Positions 1 to 6,254 are shown, counted from the first letter of the stretch. The stretch is 55,158 bases of DNA from Bacteroidaceae bacterium (GCA_024401115.1 JAKSLP010000016.1:1-55158); one strand, 5' to 3'. Notes: generated by a model not told the origin, from the letters alone. Numbers and translations are program-made.

Positions 1-17
1 TACTACTACTAATTTAG

Positions 18-56
18 AAAGATCCTCACGTCGCTACGCTCCTCAGGATGACAATG
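18..56. repeat. REP-like intergenic repeat
   Basis: Sequence of the form AGATCCTCACG...CTCAGGATGACA, a GATCCT/AGGAT palindromic unit. The same unit occurs near 570-606, 5821-5912, 9245-9282, 32864-32948 and 49589-49673. Such units are common between genes in Bacteroidales. There is no coding potential here. Confidence 0.6.
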
Positions 57-129
57 GGAGGTGCGGAAAAAACGGATGTAATCCGTACAAGAAAAACGGA
101 CCATATCCGTTCAAGGTTATACTATTTTA

Positions 130-225
130 GCAGCACAACGGTATCAATGTACCACCCGTATCACTTTGAAATGTACTGTCCATGGCGGAATGAAATGTAC
201 CGGCTATATCACTTTTATATGTACC
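130..225. repeat. Four degenerate 24-base tandem units ending in ATGTACC
   Basis: The core ATGTAC(C/T) recurs at 147, 171, 195 and 219, exactly 24 bases apart. The flanks are partly conserved (cgtatcactttgaaatgtacc-like). Regular spacing of a short core suggests a protein-binding array, such as the end of an insertion sequence of the IS21 type. No transposase gene is visible nearby, so this is inference. Confidence 0.4.
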
Positions 226-238
226 TCCCTTAGTACAC

Positions 239-290
239 TATAGCGCTCCAATCGGTTCCATCGTAGCGATCCAATCGGTTCCAAAAACAA
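239..290. repeat. Duplicated tail containing two CAATCGGTTCCA units
   Basis: Two units of about 24 bases (TAGCGNTCCAATCGGTTCCA) stand in tandem. A diverged copy of the whole stretch lies at about 1790-1842, where its first part encodes the last codons of the methylase gene. This suggests that the sequence before 290 was once preceded by a similar gene end, or that the methylase tail was duplicated. Confidence 0.5.
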
Positions 291-418
291 ACCACCTCAT
301 CCTTCCCAGGAAGAGGTGGCTTGTACAGTAGTTACTGTTTCACCAAAAATCAATCTAATTAACCTTATCAAAACAAATCAGTCAAAAACTAGTATAAGAG
401 AGTTTTTCTATGTTTTAC
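284..418 (-). ncRNA. Candidate small RNA, repeat family copy A
   Basis: Read on the minus strand, this element has a Bacteroidetes -7 box TATCTTTG (complement of 424-431), a -33-like CTTG 20 bases further upstream (452-455), an AT-rich RNA body, a small ACAGTA/TACTGT hairpin, and a strong terminator hairpin (CCACCTC at 292-298 paired with GAGGTGG at 313-319) followed by a T-rich tract (TTTGTTTTT). A perfect palindrome GTTAATATTAAC lies upstream at 475-486. Homology to copies B, C and D extends to about 545. Transcription is inferred only from these signals. Confidence 0.45.
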
Positions 419-698
419 TGATGCAAAGATAGGGTAGGATTCAAGCCAATGCAAGTGGTTTAACATTTGTTGTCGTTAATATTAACGAGTTTTGGACGAA
501 TTTGTAGATTTAGTTGCGAAAATCGATATTATAGGATTATTGGCCTTATTATATTCGGGCTTCGCCCTCAAGATCCCCACGTCACTTCGTTCCTCAGGAT
601 GACAAGGGGGGGTAATTGTGATCACTTTTTAACGTCTATTCTTCATCTCCTTCTTTAGTAACTCTTTGATGTTTTGCAAATTGTAACTCGCTGAAAAT

Positions 699-768
699 GA
701 TCTTTTTTGATCAAATAGGTTAAAGAATGATCTATTCCTGAATCTGCCGAAATTTGATCATAACTTTG
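699..768 (+). promoter_or_regulatory. Methylase promoter with four GATC sites
   Basis: A -7 box TAACTTTG lies at 761-768, with a weak CCTG at the -33 position (737-740). GATC occurs at 699, 709, 729 and 756, and a fifth lies at 620. Four sites in 61 bases is far above the chance rate of about one per 256. The sites at 729 and 756 flank or touch the promoter of a DpnA-family methylase, whose relatives methylate GATC, so methylation-sensitive autoregulation is plausible. Confidence 0.5.
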
Positions 769-776
769 TGCTCGGA

Positions 777-1802
777 ATGAGGTATAATGTTACGATACAA
801 GAGACACTGGCAAGGACTTTTCAGGTGGATGCGGATTCTGTTTCGGATGCAGAATCGGTGGCTCGTTCTATGTATCGTGGCTGTGAGGTGGTGCTGTCGG
901 CTGATGACTTTGTGGATGCGGACTTCAGGGTGGAGAGGAATGCCATCTTCTACCGTTCGCCCAATAATGATTTCATTCTGTCTCATGGTGATACGTTTCA
1001 GTTGCTGAAGGAATTCAGCTTCCAGTTCGACATGATTTTTGCGGACCCTCCTTATTTCCTCTCAAACGGTGGAATTAGCCTGCAGAGCGGTAAGGTGGTT
1101 TGTGTGGATAAGGGTGAATGGGATAGGGGGAAGACTCCGGAAGAAATGAGGGAGTTCAACATGGAGTGGCTGAGGCTGTGTAGGGATAAGTTGAAGGATA
1201 ACGGCACGATATGGATTTCGGGTACGTATCATAATATATTCTCGGTGGCGAATTGCCTGACTGAACTGGGTTACAAGATTCTGAATGTGGTTACCTGGCA
1301 GAAGGCGAATCCTCCGGTAAATATCTCGTGCCGGTTCTTTACCTATAGTACGGAGTTCATTATCTGGGCGCGGAAATGTGAGAAGGTGCCTCATAAGTTT
1401 AATTATGGGCTGATGAAGCGACTGAATGGCAACAAGCAGATGACGGATGTGTGGCGACTGCCTGCTATAGGCAGATGGGAGAAGTCGTGCGGTAAGCATC
1501 CCACTCAGAAGCCATTGTCGGTCCTGACAAGGATTATTCTGGCTTCGACTGATGCGGGCGATTGGATTTTGGATCCTTTCAGTGGTAGTTCCACAACGGG
1601 TATTGCTGCCAACCTTTGCGGAAGGAGGTTTGCCGGTATAGAGCAATCGGAGGAGTTCTGTGAGATGAGTAGGGCCAGACGTGAAGAGTTGGAGTTACTG
1701 GAACGAAGGACTTTCCTGAAGCGCCATATTGCTGACTTGAAAGTGTTGGAATCGGGCGAGCAGTTGGATTTGTTTACCGGTGGGAAGGAGATAGCGCTCT
1801 AA
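777..1802 (+). CDS. DpnA-like DNA adenine methyltransferase with N-terminal DpnD/PcfM-like domain
   Basis: Beta-class amino-methyltransferase, 341 residues. Residues about 1-52 resemble the DpnD/PcfM domain (start MRYNVTIQETL). Next come the catalytic DPPYFLSNGG motif (90-99), a VDKGEWD segment, and the AdoMet-binding LDPFSGSSTTG motif (265-275). The DPPYFLSNGG form and the spacing match DpnA (M.DpnIIB), which methylates adenine in GATC and accepts single-stranded DNA; the target here is inferred from that similarity. The start is ATG 777, because GTG 768 overlaps the -7 box TAACTTTG, which would make the mRNA nearly leaderless. No restriction endonuclease lies next to it, so it appears to be an orphan methylase. 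Confidence 0.85.
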   Translation: MRYNVTIQETLARTFQVDADSVSDAESVARSMYRGCEVVLSADDFVDADFRVERNAIFYRSPNNDFILSHGDTFQLLKEFSFQFDMIFADPPYFLSNGGISLQSGKVVCVDKGEWDRGKTPEEMREFNMEWLRLCRDKLKDNGTIWISGTYHNIFSVANCLTELGYKILNVVTWQKANPPVNISCRFFTYSTEFIIWARKCEKVPHKFNYGLMKRLNGNKQMTDVWRLPAIGRWEKSCGKHPTQKPLSVLTRIILASTDAGDWILDPFSGSSTTGIAANLCGRRFAGIEQSEEFCEMSRARREELELLERRTFLKRHIADLKVLESGEQLDLFTGGKEIAL

Positions 1803-1855
1803 TCGGTTTCATCTGTAGCGCTTCAATCGGTTCCAAAAACAAGGCACCTCTTCTT

Positions 1856-1906
1856 GGGAAACATTGGCTGCACATCGGGATTGCTCAAGCAAGCTTGGAT
1901 ACTCCT
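1856..1906. repeat. CAAGCTTG palindromic module, copy 1 (partial)
   Basis: The sequence runs from acattggctgcac through TTGCTCAAGCAA (a small hairpin) and CAAGCTTG (a palindrome) to actcc. It follows half of the CCACCTC-type hairpin (1843-1855). Related copies lie near 4170, 7900, 7973, 8872 and 10601. The remainder of 1803-2025 holds the duplicated methylase tail and the leader of the next gene. Confidence 0.55.
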
Positions 1907-2025
1907 TATTAAACAAGCTACCTTATCATAGTACAGTTGTACAGATGATTTTATGGCGTTCAACGAGATTTATCCTTTAAAATTTGGCAATCCCGAAAAC
2001 TTCCGCTATTTTCGCAAAAGATTAC

Positions 2026-3057
2026 ATGGTGGAAGGAAAAACCATAGATGAAATGAAGGCGCATGCGCTTTCCTCATCACAGGGCGCCACTAGCCTAGGG
2101 ATGGTCAACCCGATTGGCTCTAAGGAGGATAATCCTCCTTTGGACTTGAGAATAGACACGGCTTTCAAGGTGATTTTCAGCGAGAAAGTATTCATGATTG
2201 ATTTGCTCAATTCCATTCTGGACCGTACAGAAGAAATTACGGACATTACCTATCAGCCCACAGAGTCGGTTCCGGCTTACGTAAACGGGAAGAAGGTTGT
2301 ATTTGACCTGAAATGTACATTGAGTACAGGTGAGATTATCATTGTGGAGATGCAGTATGCATCGCAGAGCTACTTCAAGGATCGGGCGCTTTACTACATG
2401 GCCCGAAACATTGAAAGCCAGTTGCAGAAGTGGGACGAAACAATGAGTAATGTTCATACCGAGGCAGAGATTAGGGATACTATGCTGCGATACCGGATAA
2501 AACCGGTAATAGGCATCTTTATCACGAATTTCTCGATTGACCAGAAAGGCAGGCTGATGCGCGACTATTGGCTTACGGATGTGTTGGATAACCACCGGAA
2601 GTTTAGCGATAAGATGCGCATGATATTCCTGGAACTGCCGTTCATGGAACGGTGGGAAGAGTGTGACACTGAACTGAAGAAATGGCTATTCATCATTAAA
2701 AACAGTAGGGACATGGACAAGTATCCTTTTACGAACGACAGACCTATTTACCAGCAGTTGGCAGAAAAGGCCCGATATGCCAATCTTACTCCCCAGGAGC
2801 AGGAGCTCTATGACTATGACCTCAGGAACTATCTTGCTTATGTGGATTCTATGATGTATGCTAAGGATATGGCTAAAGCTGAAGGTATAGCTATAGGTGA
2901 AGCTAAAGGTGAGGCTAAAGGTAAAGCAGAAGGTAAAGCAGAAGGTAAAGCTGAAGAAAAACTTCTAATTGCTCAAAATCTAAAAGCTTTAGGTGTTGAT
3001 GTCCAAACTATTCAGAAGTCCACAGGCCTAACTGCAGAAGAGATTGAAAAACTATAA
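2026..3057 (+). CDS. Rpn family PD-(D/E)XK nuclease / putative transposase (copy 1, intact)
   Basis: Protein of 343 residues from ATG 2026; a TTG start at 1984 would add 14 residues. The domain begins at LRIDTAFKVIFSEK. VFDLKCTLSTGEIIIVEMQ gives the D...ExQ signature of the PD-(D/E)XK core. A long helical part follows, then a low-complexity tail built from 12-base repeats (2878-2949) encoding A-E/K-G-K/E units, and a final segment ending LTAEEIEKL. In E. coli, Rpn proteins are DNA nucleases linked to recombination and phage defence, and a short C-terminal RpnS product inhibits the full-length protein. A second copy with a deleted core lies at 7206-7833. Upstream, a 32-codon reading frame (ATG 1953) overlaps in another frame. 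A hairpin terminator follows. Confidence 0.8.
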   Translation: MVEGKTIDEMKAHALSSSQGATSLGMVNPIGSKEDNPPLDLRIDTAFKVIFSEKVFMIDLLNSILDRTEEITDITYQPTESVPAYVNGKKVVFDLKCTLSTGEIIIVEMQYASQSYFKDRALYYMARNIESQLQKWDETMSNVHTEAEIRDTMLRYRIKPVIGIFITNFSIDQKGRLMRDYWLTDVLDNHRKFSDKMRMIFLELPFMERWEECDTELKKWLFIIKNSRDMDKYPFTNDRPIYQQLAEKARYANLTPQEQELYDYDLRNYLAYVDSMMYAKDMAKAEGIAIGEAKGEAKGKAEGKAEGKAEEKLLIAQNLKALGVDVQTIQKSTGLTAEEIEKL

Positions 3058-3070
3058 TTATTAACATTAT

Positions 3071-3094
3071 ATCGCCATCCGAATGGGTGGCGAT
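3071..3094 (+). terminator. Intrinsic terminator after Rpn copy 1
   Basis: Hairpin atcgccatcc-GAAT-gggtggcgat, ten pairs with one G-U, followed by an AT-rich tract. An identical hairpin follows the second Rpn copy at 7847-7870. Confidence 0.7.
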
Positions 3095-3200
3095 TTATTA
3101 TATAGTCGTTACTGTTTCACCAAAATCAACTAATTTCCTTTTGTTAAATTCAACTATCGCAAAATTTGCGACAATTGATACAGATATTAATTCATCACAA

Positions 3201-3232
3201 TTTGGAGATATTATAAAATTCCTATATTTTTG
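3201..3232 (+). promoter_or_regulatory. Consensus Bacteroidetes promoter for the 6S-like RNA
   Basis: TTTG at 3201-3204, a 20-base spacer, then TATTTTTG at 3225-3232. Transcription is predicted to start about 3238-3240, just before the first paired bases of the RNA. Confidence 0.65.
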
Positions 3233-3238
3233 CAGAAC

Positions 3239-3455
3239 TATAATTGAAGAGCGTTTGTCCTATCCAGTAAGGAAACCTAGGAAATTTTCGGTACGGATAA
3301 ATCGAATGCTACGACAGGGCGTATGTAATGCGGTCAGGGTTTGTTGTATAATAGCCCGAACTGTATCTATACCTTGGCGCAGGACTTGTATGTTTGTACC
3401 ACGGCTTTCCTAGGGCCTCCTTACTAAATGTGCAATGTTCCTGCGCTTTTCTTGT
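3239..3455 (+). ncRNA. ssrS: 6S-like structured RNA
   Basis: No convincing protein is encoded, but the stretch folds as one long rod. The outer helix pairs GAAGAGCG (3246-3253) with CGCTTTTC (3444-3451). The next pairs AGTAAGGAAACCTAGGAAA (3266-3284) with 3406-3425, and GGTAC (3290-3294) pairs with GTACC (3396-3400). A central bubble of about 20 bases on each side follows, then a long apical hairpin (about 3317-3376, AGGG...CCUU, GUAUG...UAUAC, AUGCGGUC...GAACUGUAU, GGGUU...AGCCC). Closing stem, large central bubble and apical arm are the hallmark of 6S RNA, which mimics an open promoter and binds sigma-70-type RNA polymerase. The length of about 200 bases also fits. A consensus promoter precedes it, and CGCTTTTCTTGTCT may end it. 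The family assignment rests on architecture only. Confidence 0.6.
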
Positions 3456-3498
3456 CTAATATTAACCTCTTCCGGGAATAGAGAGAATTTATAGAATT

Positions 3499-3900
3499 AT
3501 GGAAACAAGTGACATTAGGTTTAAATTTCAGTATTCAAAGGATGATGTTCAAGAAATGACTGCTGAAGATCGTGAGAAATATGAATATTCTTTCTCTAGA
3601 TATGATAAGGATATCTTACCTGCAGATGTTCAAGACCAGTTGGGTAAACGGTTGGAAGAGATTTTTACAGAGCAATTAAATGAATCACAGGCCGATGGTT
3701 GGGATGATGAAGAAGCATATGGTTTGGCAAGGTTGGCTTCACAAGCGTTTGAAAAGGGGTATATTCATGGTTATTTGGCATCCAAATGCAGGGATGTATT
3801 AAGATTAACAAGTATTGGGTTTACTTATAATCAGATAAAAGAGATGACAATATTCAATTCTGACGAAATAGATTACATCTGTTCGATGAGAGAACTATGA
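3499..3900 (+). CDS. Hypothetical acidic protein
   Basis: Protein of 133 residues that I do not recognise. It is soluble, acidic in the first two thirds (many D and E), with no signal peptide or membrane segment. The C-terminal part (LTSIGFTYNQIKEM...DEIDYIC) could form a short helical, HTH-like unit, but this is weak. Its stop overlaps the ATG of the next gene by four bases (ATGA), so the two are translationally coupled. It starts 44 bases after the 6S-like RNA and has no strong promoter of its own, so read-through from that RNA is possible. Confidence 0.6.
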   Translation: METSDIRFKFQYSKDDVQEMTAEDREKYEYSFSRYDKDILPADVQDQLGKRLEEIFTEQLNESQADGWDDEEAYGLARLASQAFEKGYIHGYLASKCRDVLRLTSIGFTYNQIKEMTIFNSDEIDYICSMREL

Positions 3901-4145
3901 ATATAAGCGAATTTAATAACAAACTGGACGAAATCTTGGGGGAAGAAGGTTCTGAAGATCGTTCCAGGAACCGCCAACTTGCTTTGAGTGAGTTCATGAA
4001 TGAGAAGAATCAAAAAAGGAATGATTATAGTTCCTTGGGTACTGTCAATGATCAACTGAATGAAAAGTATGGTGTGGTGGGTACTGATTCACGAATGGAG
4101 TTTGATGCCAAGTCTGAAGCTTGGTATTTGGCTCTTAACAGATAG
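3897..4145 (+). CDS. Hypothetical small protein
   Basis: Protein of 82 residues, not recognised. It is hydrophilic and probably helical, starting MNISEFNNKLDEILGEEGS, with no membrane segment. It overlaps the preceding gene by ATGA and so probably acts with it. It ends directly before a CAAGCTTG module and sRNA copy B, so its 3' end faces that convergent RNA. The last codons run close to repeat sequence, and C-terminal truncation cannot be excluded. Confidence 0.55.
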   Translation: MNISEFNNKLDEILGEEGSEDRSRNRQLALSEFMNEKNQKRNDYSSLGTVNDQLNEKYGVVGTDSRMEFDAKSEAWYLALNR

Positions 4146-4169
4146 TGGAAAAAACAAACCACCTTTTCC

Positions 4170-4234
4170 TTGGTTCCCGAACATTGGCTGCACCTCGGGA
4201 TTGCTCAAGCAAGCTTGGATACTCCATTCGGTTC
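4170..4234. repeat. CAAGCTTG palindromic module, copy 2
   Basis: Runs from GGTTCCCGAACATTGGCTGC through TTGCTCAAGCAA and CAAGCTTG to CCATTCGG. A half hairpin (ACCACCTTTTCC) precedes it and the full terminator hairpin of sRNA copy B follows. Confidence 0.55.
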
Positions 4235-4236
4235 TT

Positions 4237-4364
4237 AAAAAACAAACCACCTCATCCTTCCCAGGAAGAGGTGGCTTGTACAGTCGTTACTGTTTTCCAA
4301 AAACCTTTTTACCTTATCATTATTTACGTACCATGAAAAACTTAGAGAGTTATTTTATGTTTTA
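4237..4364 (-). ncRNA. Candidate small RNA, repeat family copy B
   Basis: Minus-strand unit with -7 box TATCTTTG (complement of 4371-4378), CTTG 20 bases upstream, palindrome GTTAATATTAAC at 4422-4433, an ACAGTAACGACTGT hairpin, and a terminator hairpin (4247-4253 with 4268-4274) followed by TTTGTTTTTTAAG. Its middle part differs from copies A and D but matches copy C. Homology continues to about 4530, including a GTTAACTGTTAACGCG box. Confidence 0.45.
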
Positions 4365-4504
4365 CTGATGCAAAGATAGGGTAGGATTCATCCGGAAGCA
4401 AGCGTTTTAACATTTGTTGTAGTTAATATTAACGAGTTTTGGATGAATTCTCGGATTTAGTTGCGAAATTCGATATTATCTATTGTTGAGGCTTAGGGGA
4501 GGGT

Positions 4505-4524
4505 GTTAACTGTTAACGCGTAAC
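4505..4524. repeat. GTTAACTGTTAACGCGTAAC box
   Basis: Two GTTAAC palindromes seven bases apart, then CGCGTAAC. Close copies lie at 5777-5797, 7040-7059, 9293-9312, 11381-11400 and 13352-13371, mostly beside terminator hairpins or short repeats. Confidence 0.55.
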
Positions 4525-4534
4525 TGGCAGTATT

Positions 4535-4669
4535 TTATTGCCTGCAAATCGGGAAGCCCATCTCGTCATACTCTATACCACTGATGGTGTAGGGATGTGG
4601 TTCTGGAGGAGTGGATTCCTGAGGTGTGGGCTGAACCTCTTTTCCTTTATCTTGTGATTCAGTATTCAT
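4535..4669 (-). CDS. Small proline-rich protein downstream of higA-like gene
   Basis: A 44-residue reading frame starting MNTESQDKGKEVQPTPQEST and ending YDEMGFPICRQ. The first half is proline- and glutamate-rich, the second half more ordered. Its ATG lies 10 bases after the stop of the HigA-like gene on the same strand, so it would be its second cistron. The family is not recognised. Support is the coding-like composition and operon position only. Confidence 0.45.
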   Translation of the reverse strand: MNTESQDKGKEVQPTPQESTPPEPHPYTISGIEYDEMGFPICRQ

Positions 4670-4679
4670 AAGGTATATT

Positions 4680-4994
4680 TCAGACTAGCCAAGAAGCACT
4701 CATTTTTCTGACTTCCTCAAGTTGCTGTTTCATATTCGGTTTCATGCGTGATTGGATGATGTTGTAGCGACTTTGCATCTCTACAAGCAGTTCGGCACTG
4801 ATTCCTAAGGCTGCCTCCATGATGAGCGCAATGTCGCTGGTTACGGGTCGCTTGCCATTCAGTATCTCGTTCAGCATGGTGTAGGAGATTCCGGTGCATT
4901 CTGAGAATGTTTTCTGAGAGATGTTTCGGACTTCCAGCTCTTCCTTTAACACTTCTCCTGGATGTGTGGGAAGACGTTTTATATCGGTATTCAT
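4680..4994 (-). CDS. HigA-type XRE regulator, orphan antitoxin-like
   Basis: About 104 residues from ATG 4994, with an alternative ATG at 5006. The start MNTDIKRLPTHPGEVLKEEL is typical of the HigA/VapI antitoxin family. The helix-turn-helix is QKTFSECTGISYTMLNEILN, followed by the usual ALIMEAALGIS helix and a basic tail. HigA represses its own promoter and neutralises HigB, but no HigB-like gene is adjacent here. Position 5006 would fall almost on the predicted transcription start after the TAACTTTG box, so 4994 is preferred. A perfect 19-base palindrome in the promoter is the likely operator. Confidence 0.8.
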   Translation of the reverse strand: MNTDIKRLPTHPGEVLKEELEVRNISQKTFSECTGISYTMLNEILNGKRPVTSDIALIMEAALGISAELLVEMQSRYNIIQSRMKPNMKQQLEEVRKMSASWLV

Positions 4995-5013
4995 AGTTGA
5001 TGTCATTTGTCGG

Positions 5014-5056
5014 CAAAGTTAATATTAATATTTATTTATTCACTAAATTAGTGAAT
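5014..5056 (-). promoter_or_regulatory. higA-like promoter and operator palindrome
   Basis: The minus-strand -7 box TAACTTTG is the complement of 5014-5021. ATTCACTAA-A-TTAGTGAAT at 5038-5056 is a perfect palindrome with 9-base arms covering the -33 region. This arrangement fits autorepression by the HigA-like protein. Confidence 0.6.
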
Positions 5057-5132
5057 TTATTTTCCGAAAAATCTCAATAGAGTGCAAAAACTGTACTTAT
5101 GAAATCGGCTCTTCAAAGAATTCAATAAAAAG

Positions 5133-5163
5133 TTTGACTTAATCTAAACTTTGCTTATATTTG
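5133..5163 (+). promoter_or_regulatory. Consensus promoter for small membrane protein transcript
   Basis: TTTG (5133-5136), a 19-base spacer, TATATTTG (5156-5163). Transcription from about 5170 gives a leader of about 135 bases before ATG 5307. Confidence 0.65.
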
Positions 5164-5306
5164 CAACATGTTTAATCAAAATATTTAGTGAAACAAGAAT
5201 AGAATAAGAAACCAGCCACCAGAGAGGTACAGAGCAAGACGACAAATGAATATCTTGCCACATTGCTTCTTGCATTGTCTGCAAAATCGCATTTAAACGA
5301 GTAATT

Positions 5307-5420
5307 ATGAATGGATTAGAGTTGACTTTCACGATAGTAGCAGTTTTGGCTTTATGCTATCTTATTTTCTTGCATACTCCTGCAGGTAAACGATATATTG
5401 AAAGAGGAAATACCCGATAA
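5307..5420 (+). CDS. Small single-pass membrane protein (37 residues)
   Basis: Starts MNGLELTFTIVAVLALCYLI, giving one hydrophobic segment (about residues 5-23), then a short basic tail HTPAGKRYIERGNTR. The layout resembles small regulatory membrane peptides or type I toxins, but I do not recognise the family. A consensus promoter and an unusually long leader precede it, suggesting post-transcriptional control. The stop lies inside a CCCGATAATCGGG hairpin. sRNA copy C is convergent about 90 bases downstream. Confidence 0.5.
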   Translation: MNGLELTFTIVAVLALCYLIFLHTPAGKRYIERGNTR

Positions 5421-5469
5421 TCGGGATAGTGATTATTTTGCAATCAAATCTTCTTGTGTAATCCGATAT

Positions 5470-5507
5470 ATGGTAATGTGCATTTTTTGCACATTACTGG
5501 TTTGAGC
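5470..5507 (+). other. Possible RhuM-gene remnant or hairpin
   Basis: AATGTGCATTTTTTGCACAT forms a hairpin. It differs at only four of 26 positions from 9786-9811, where it encodes the NVHFLHVNG segment of the decayed RhuM-like gene. Read in frame it gives NVHFLHITG. It may be a fossil of a second RhuM copy. Confidence 0.3.
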
Positions 5508-5510
5508 ATC

Positions 5511-5635
5511 TAAAACAAACCACCTCATCTTTCTCAAGAAGAGGTGGCTTGAACAGTCGTTACTGTTTTCCTAAAACCTTTTTACCTTATCATTATTTAC
5601 GTACCATGAAAAACTTAGAGAGTTTTTTTATGTTT
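5511..5635 (-). ncRNA. Candidate small RNA, repeat family copy C
   Basis: Same layout as copy B. The -7 box TATCTTTG is the complement of 5642-5649, CTTG is 20 bases further upstream, and the palindrome is at 5693-5704. The terminator hairpin pairs 5520-5526 with 5541-5547. Its arms keep pairing despite base changes in the loop side (ATCTTTCTCAAGAA instead of ATCCTTCCCAGGAA), which is compensatory. The T tract is weaker (TTTGTTTTA). Confidence 0.45.
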
Positions 5636-5820
5636 CTGATGCAAAGATAGGGTGGGATTCTTCCGGATGCAAGCGCTTTAACATTTGTTGTCGTTAATAT
5701 TAACGAGATTTGGACTATTTTGCGGATTTAGTTGCGAAAATCGTAATTATCTATTGTTGAGGCTTAGGGGTGGACTGTTAACTTGTTAACGCGAAACAGG
5801 CAATAACAGTTACCACTACT

Positions 5821-5912
5821 TATTTAGAAAGATTCTCTCTCCACTTCGTTACGAGAGCGAGCAGAGCTCGAGCGCTTCGCTTCATTTCATTACGCTCAGG
5901 ATGACAGGGGGA
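5821..5912. repeat. REP-like repeat with inserted palindrome
   Basis: AGATTCTCTC...CTCAGGATGACAG, interrupted by an extra CGAGCAGAGCTCG palindromic segment. The sequence from here to 6010 shows no gene. Confidence 0.5.
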
Positions 5913-6026
5913 ATCACGATGACAAAGGGAGAGGAAATAGTAGAGTCCTTGGTTCCCTTGTGTAGCTTAGAATAATAAGCACGCAAATATTACTTTAGTT
6001 GCAGGAATTATAGTACATTTGCATCA

Positions 6027-6170
6027 GGTAATGCATGAGACAACATTACACAGGTAAATCTCTGACGATAGTTAGAGCCCGAATAAGCAAACCGCTATCC
6101 CTCAAATCCTACGCAGGATAAAAAACGTCTCTACATCTGGAGGGTGACGATTCAACTGGTTTGAATCAGC
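6027..6170 (+). ncRNA. Candidate structured RNA upstream of the toxin gene
   Basis: A -7 box TACATTTG lies at 6013-6020 with no clear -33 box. Four helices follow: GATAG (6067-6071) with CTATC (6095-6099), ATCCT-ACGC-AGGAT (6106-6119), CGTC (6126-6129) with GACG (6146-6149), and a perfect seven-pair GATTCAA-CTGGT-TTGAATC (6149-6167). The last two share one base. No open reading frame is convincing. The RNA could be independent or a leader; the family is not recognised. Confidence 0.35.
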
Positions 6171-6254
6171 TTTATAATCATATCGATTTAATCTTTGATT
6201 TTTGAGAATCAGACTACTATTTTGTGGTCAGAATTAAAACTGTTGAACCAAAAG

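Noticed and set aside
130..225. CRISPR array from regular 24-base spacing
   Set aside because: The period is too short, the units are degenerate without constant repeats or unique spacers, and no cas gene is present.
48..233. Plus-strand frame of 61 codons
   Set aside because: It runs through a REP unit and the 24-base repeats; residues are repeat-derived and no promoter or family is visible.
467..658. Plus-strand frame of 63 codons
   Set aside because: It crosses the conserved small RNA element and a REP unit; no coding signal.
3087..3413. Plus-strand frame of 108 codons after Rpn copy 1
   Set aside because: It begins inside the terminator hairpin and lies across the 6S-like RNA; the base pairing explains the sequence better.
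4060..4368. Plus-strand frames over the repeat at 4145-4368
   Set aside because: They are translations of the CAAGCTTG module and the sRNA unit and appear with other frames at the other copies.
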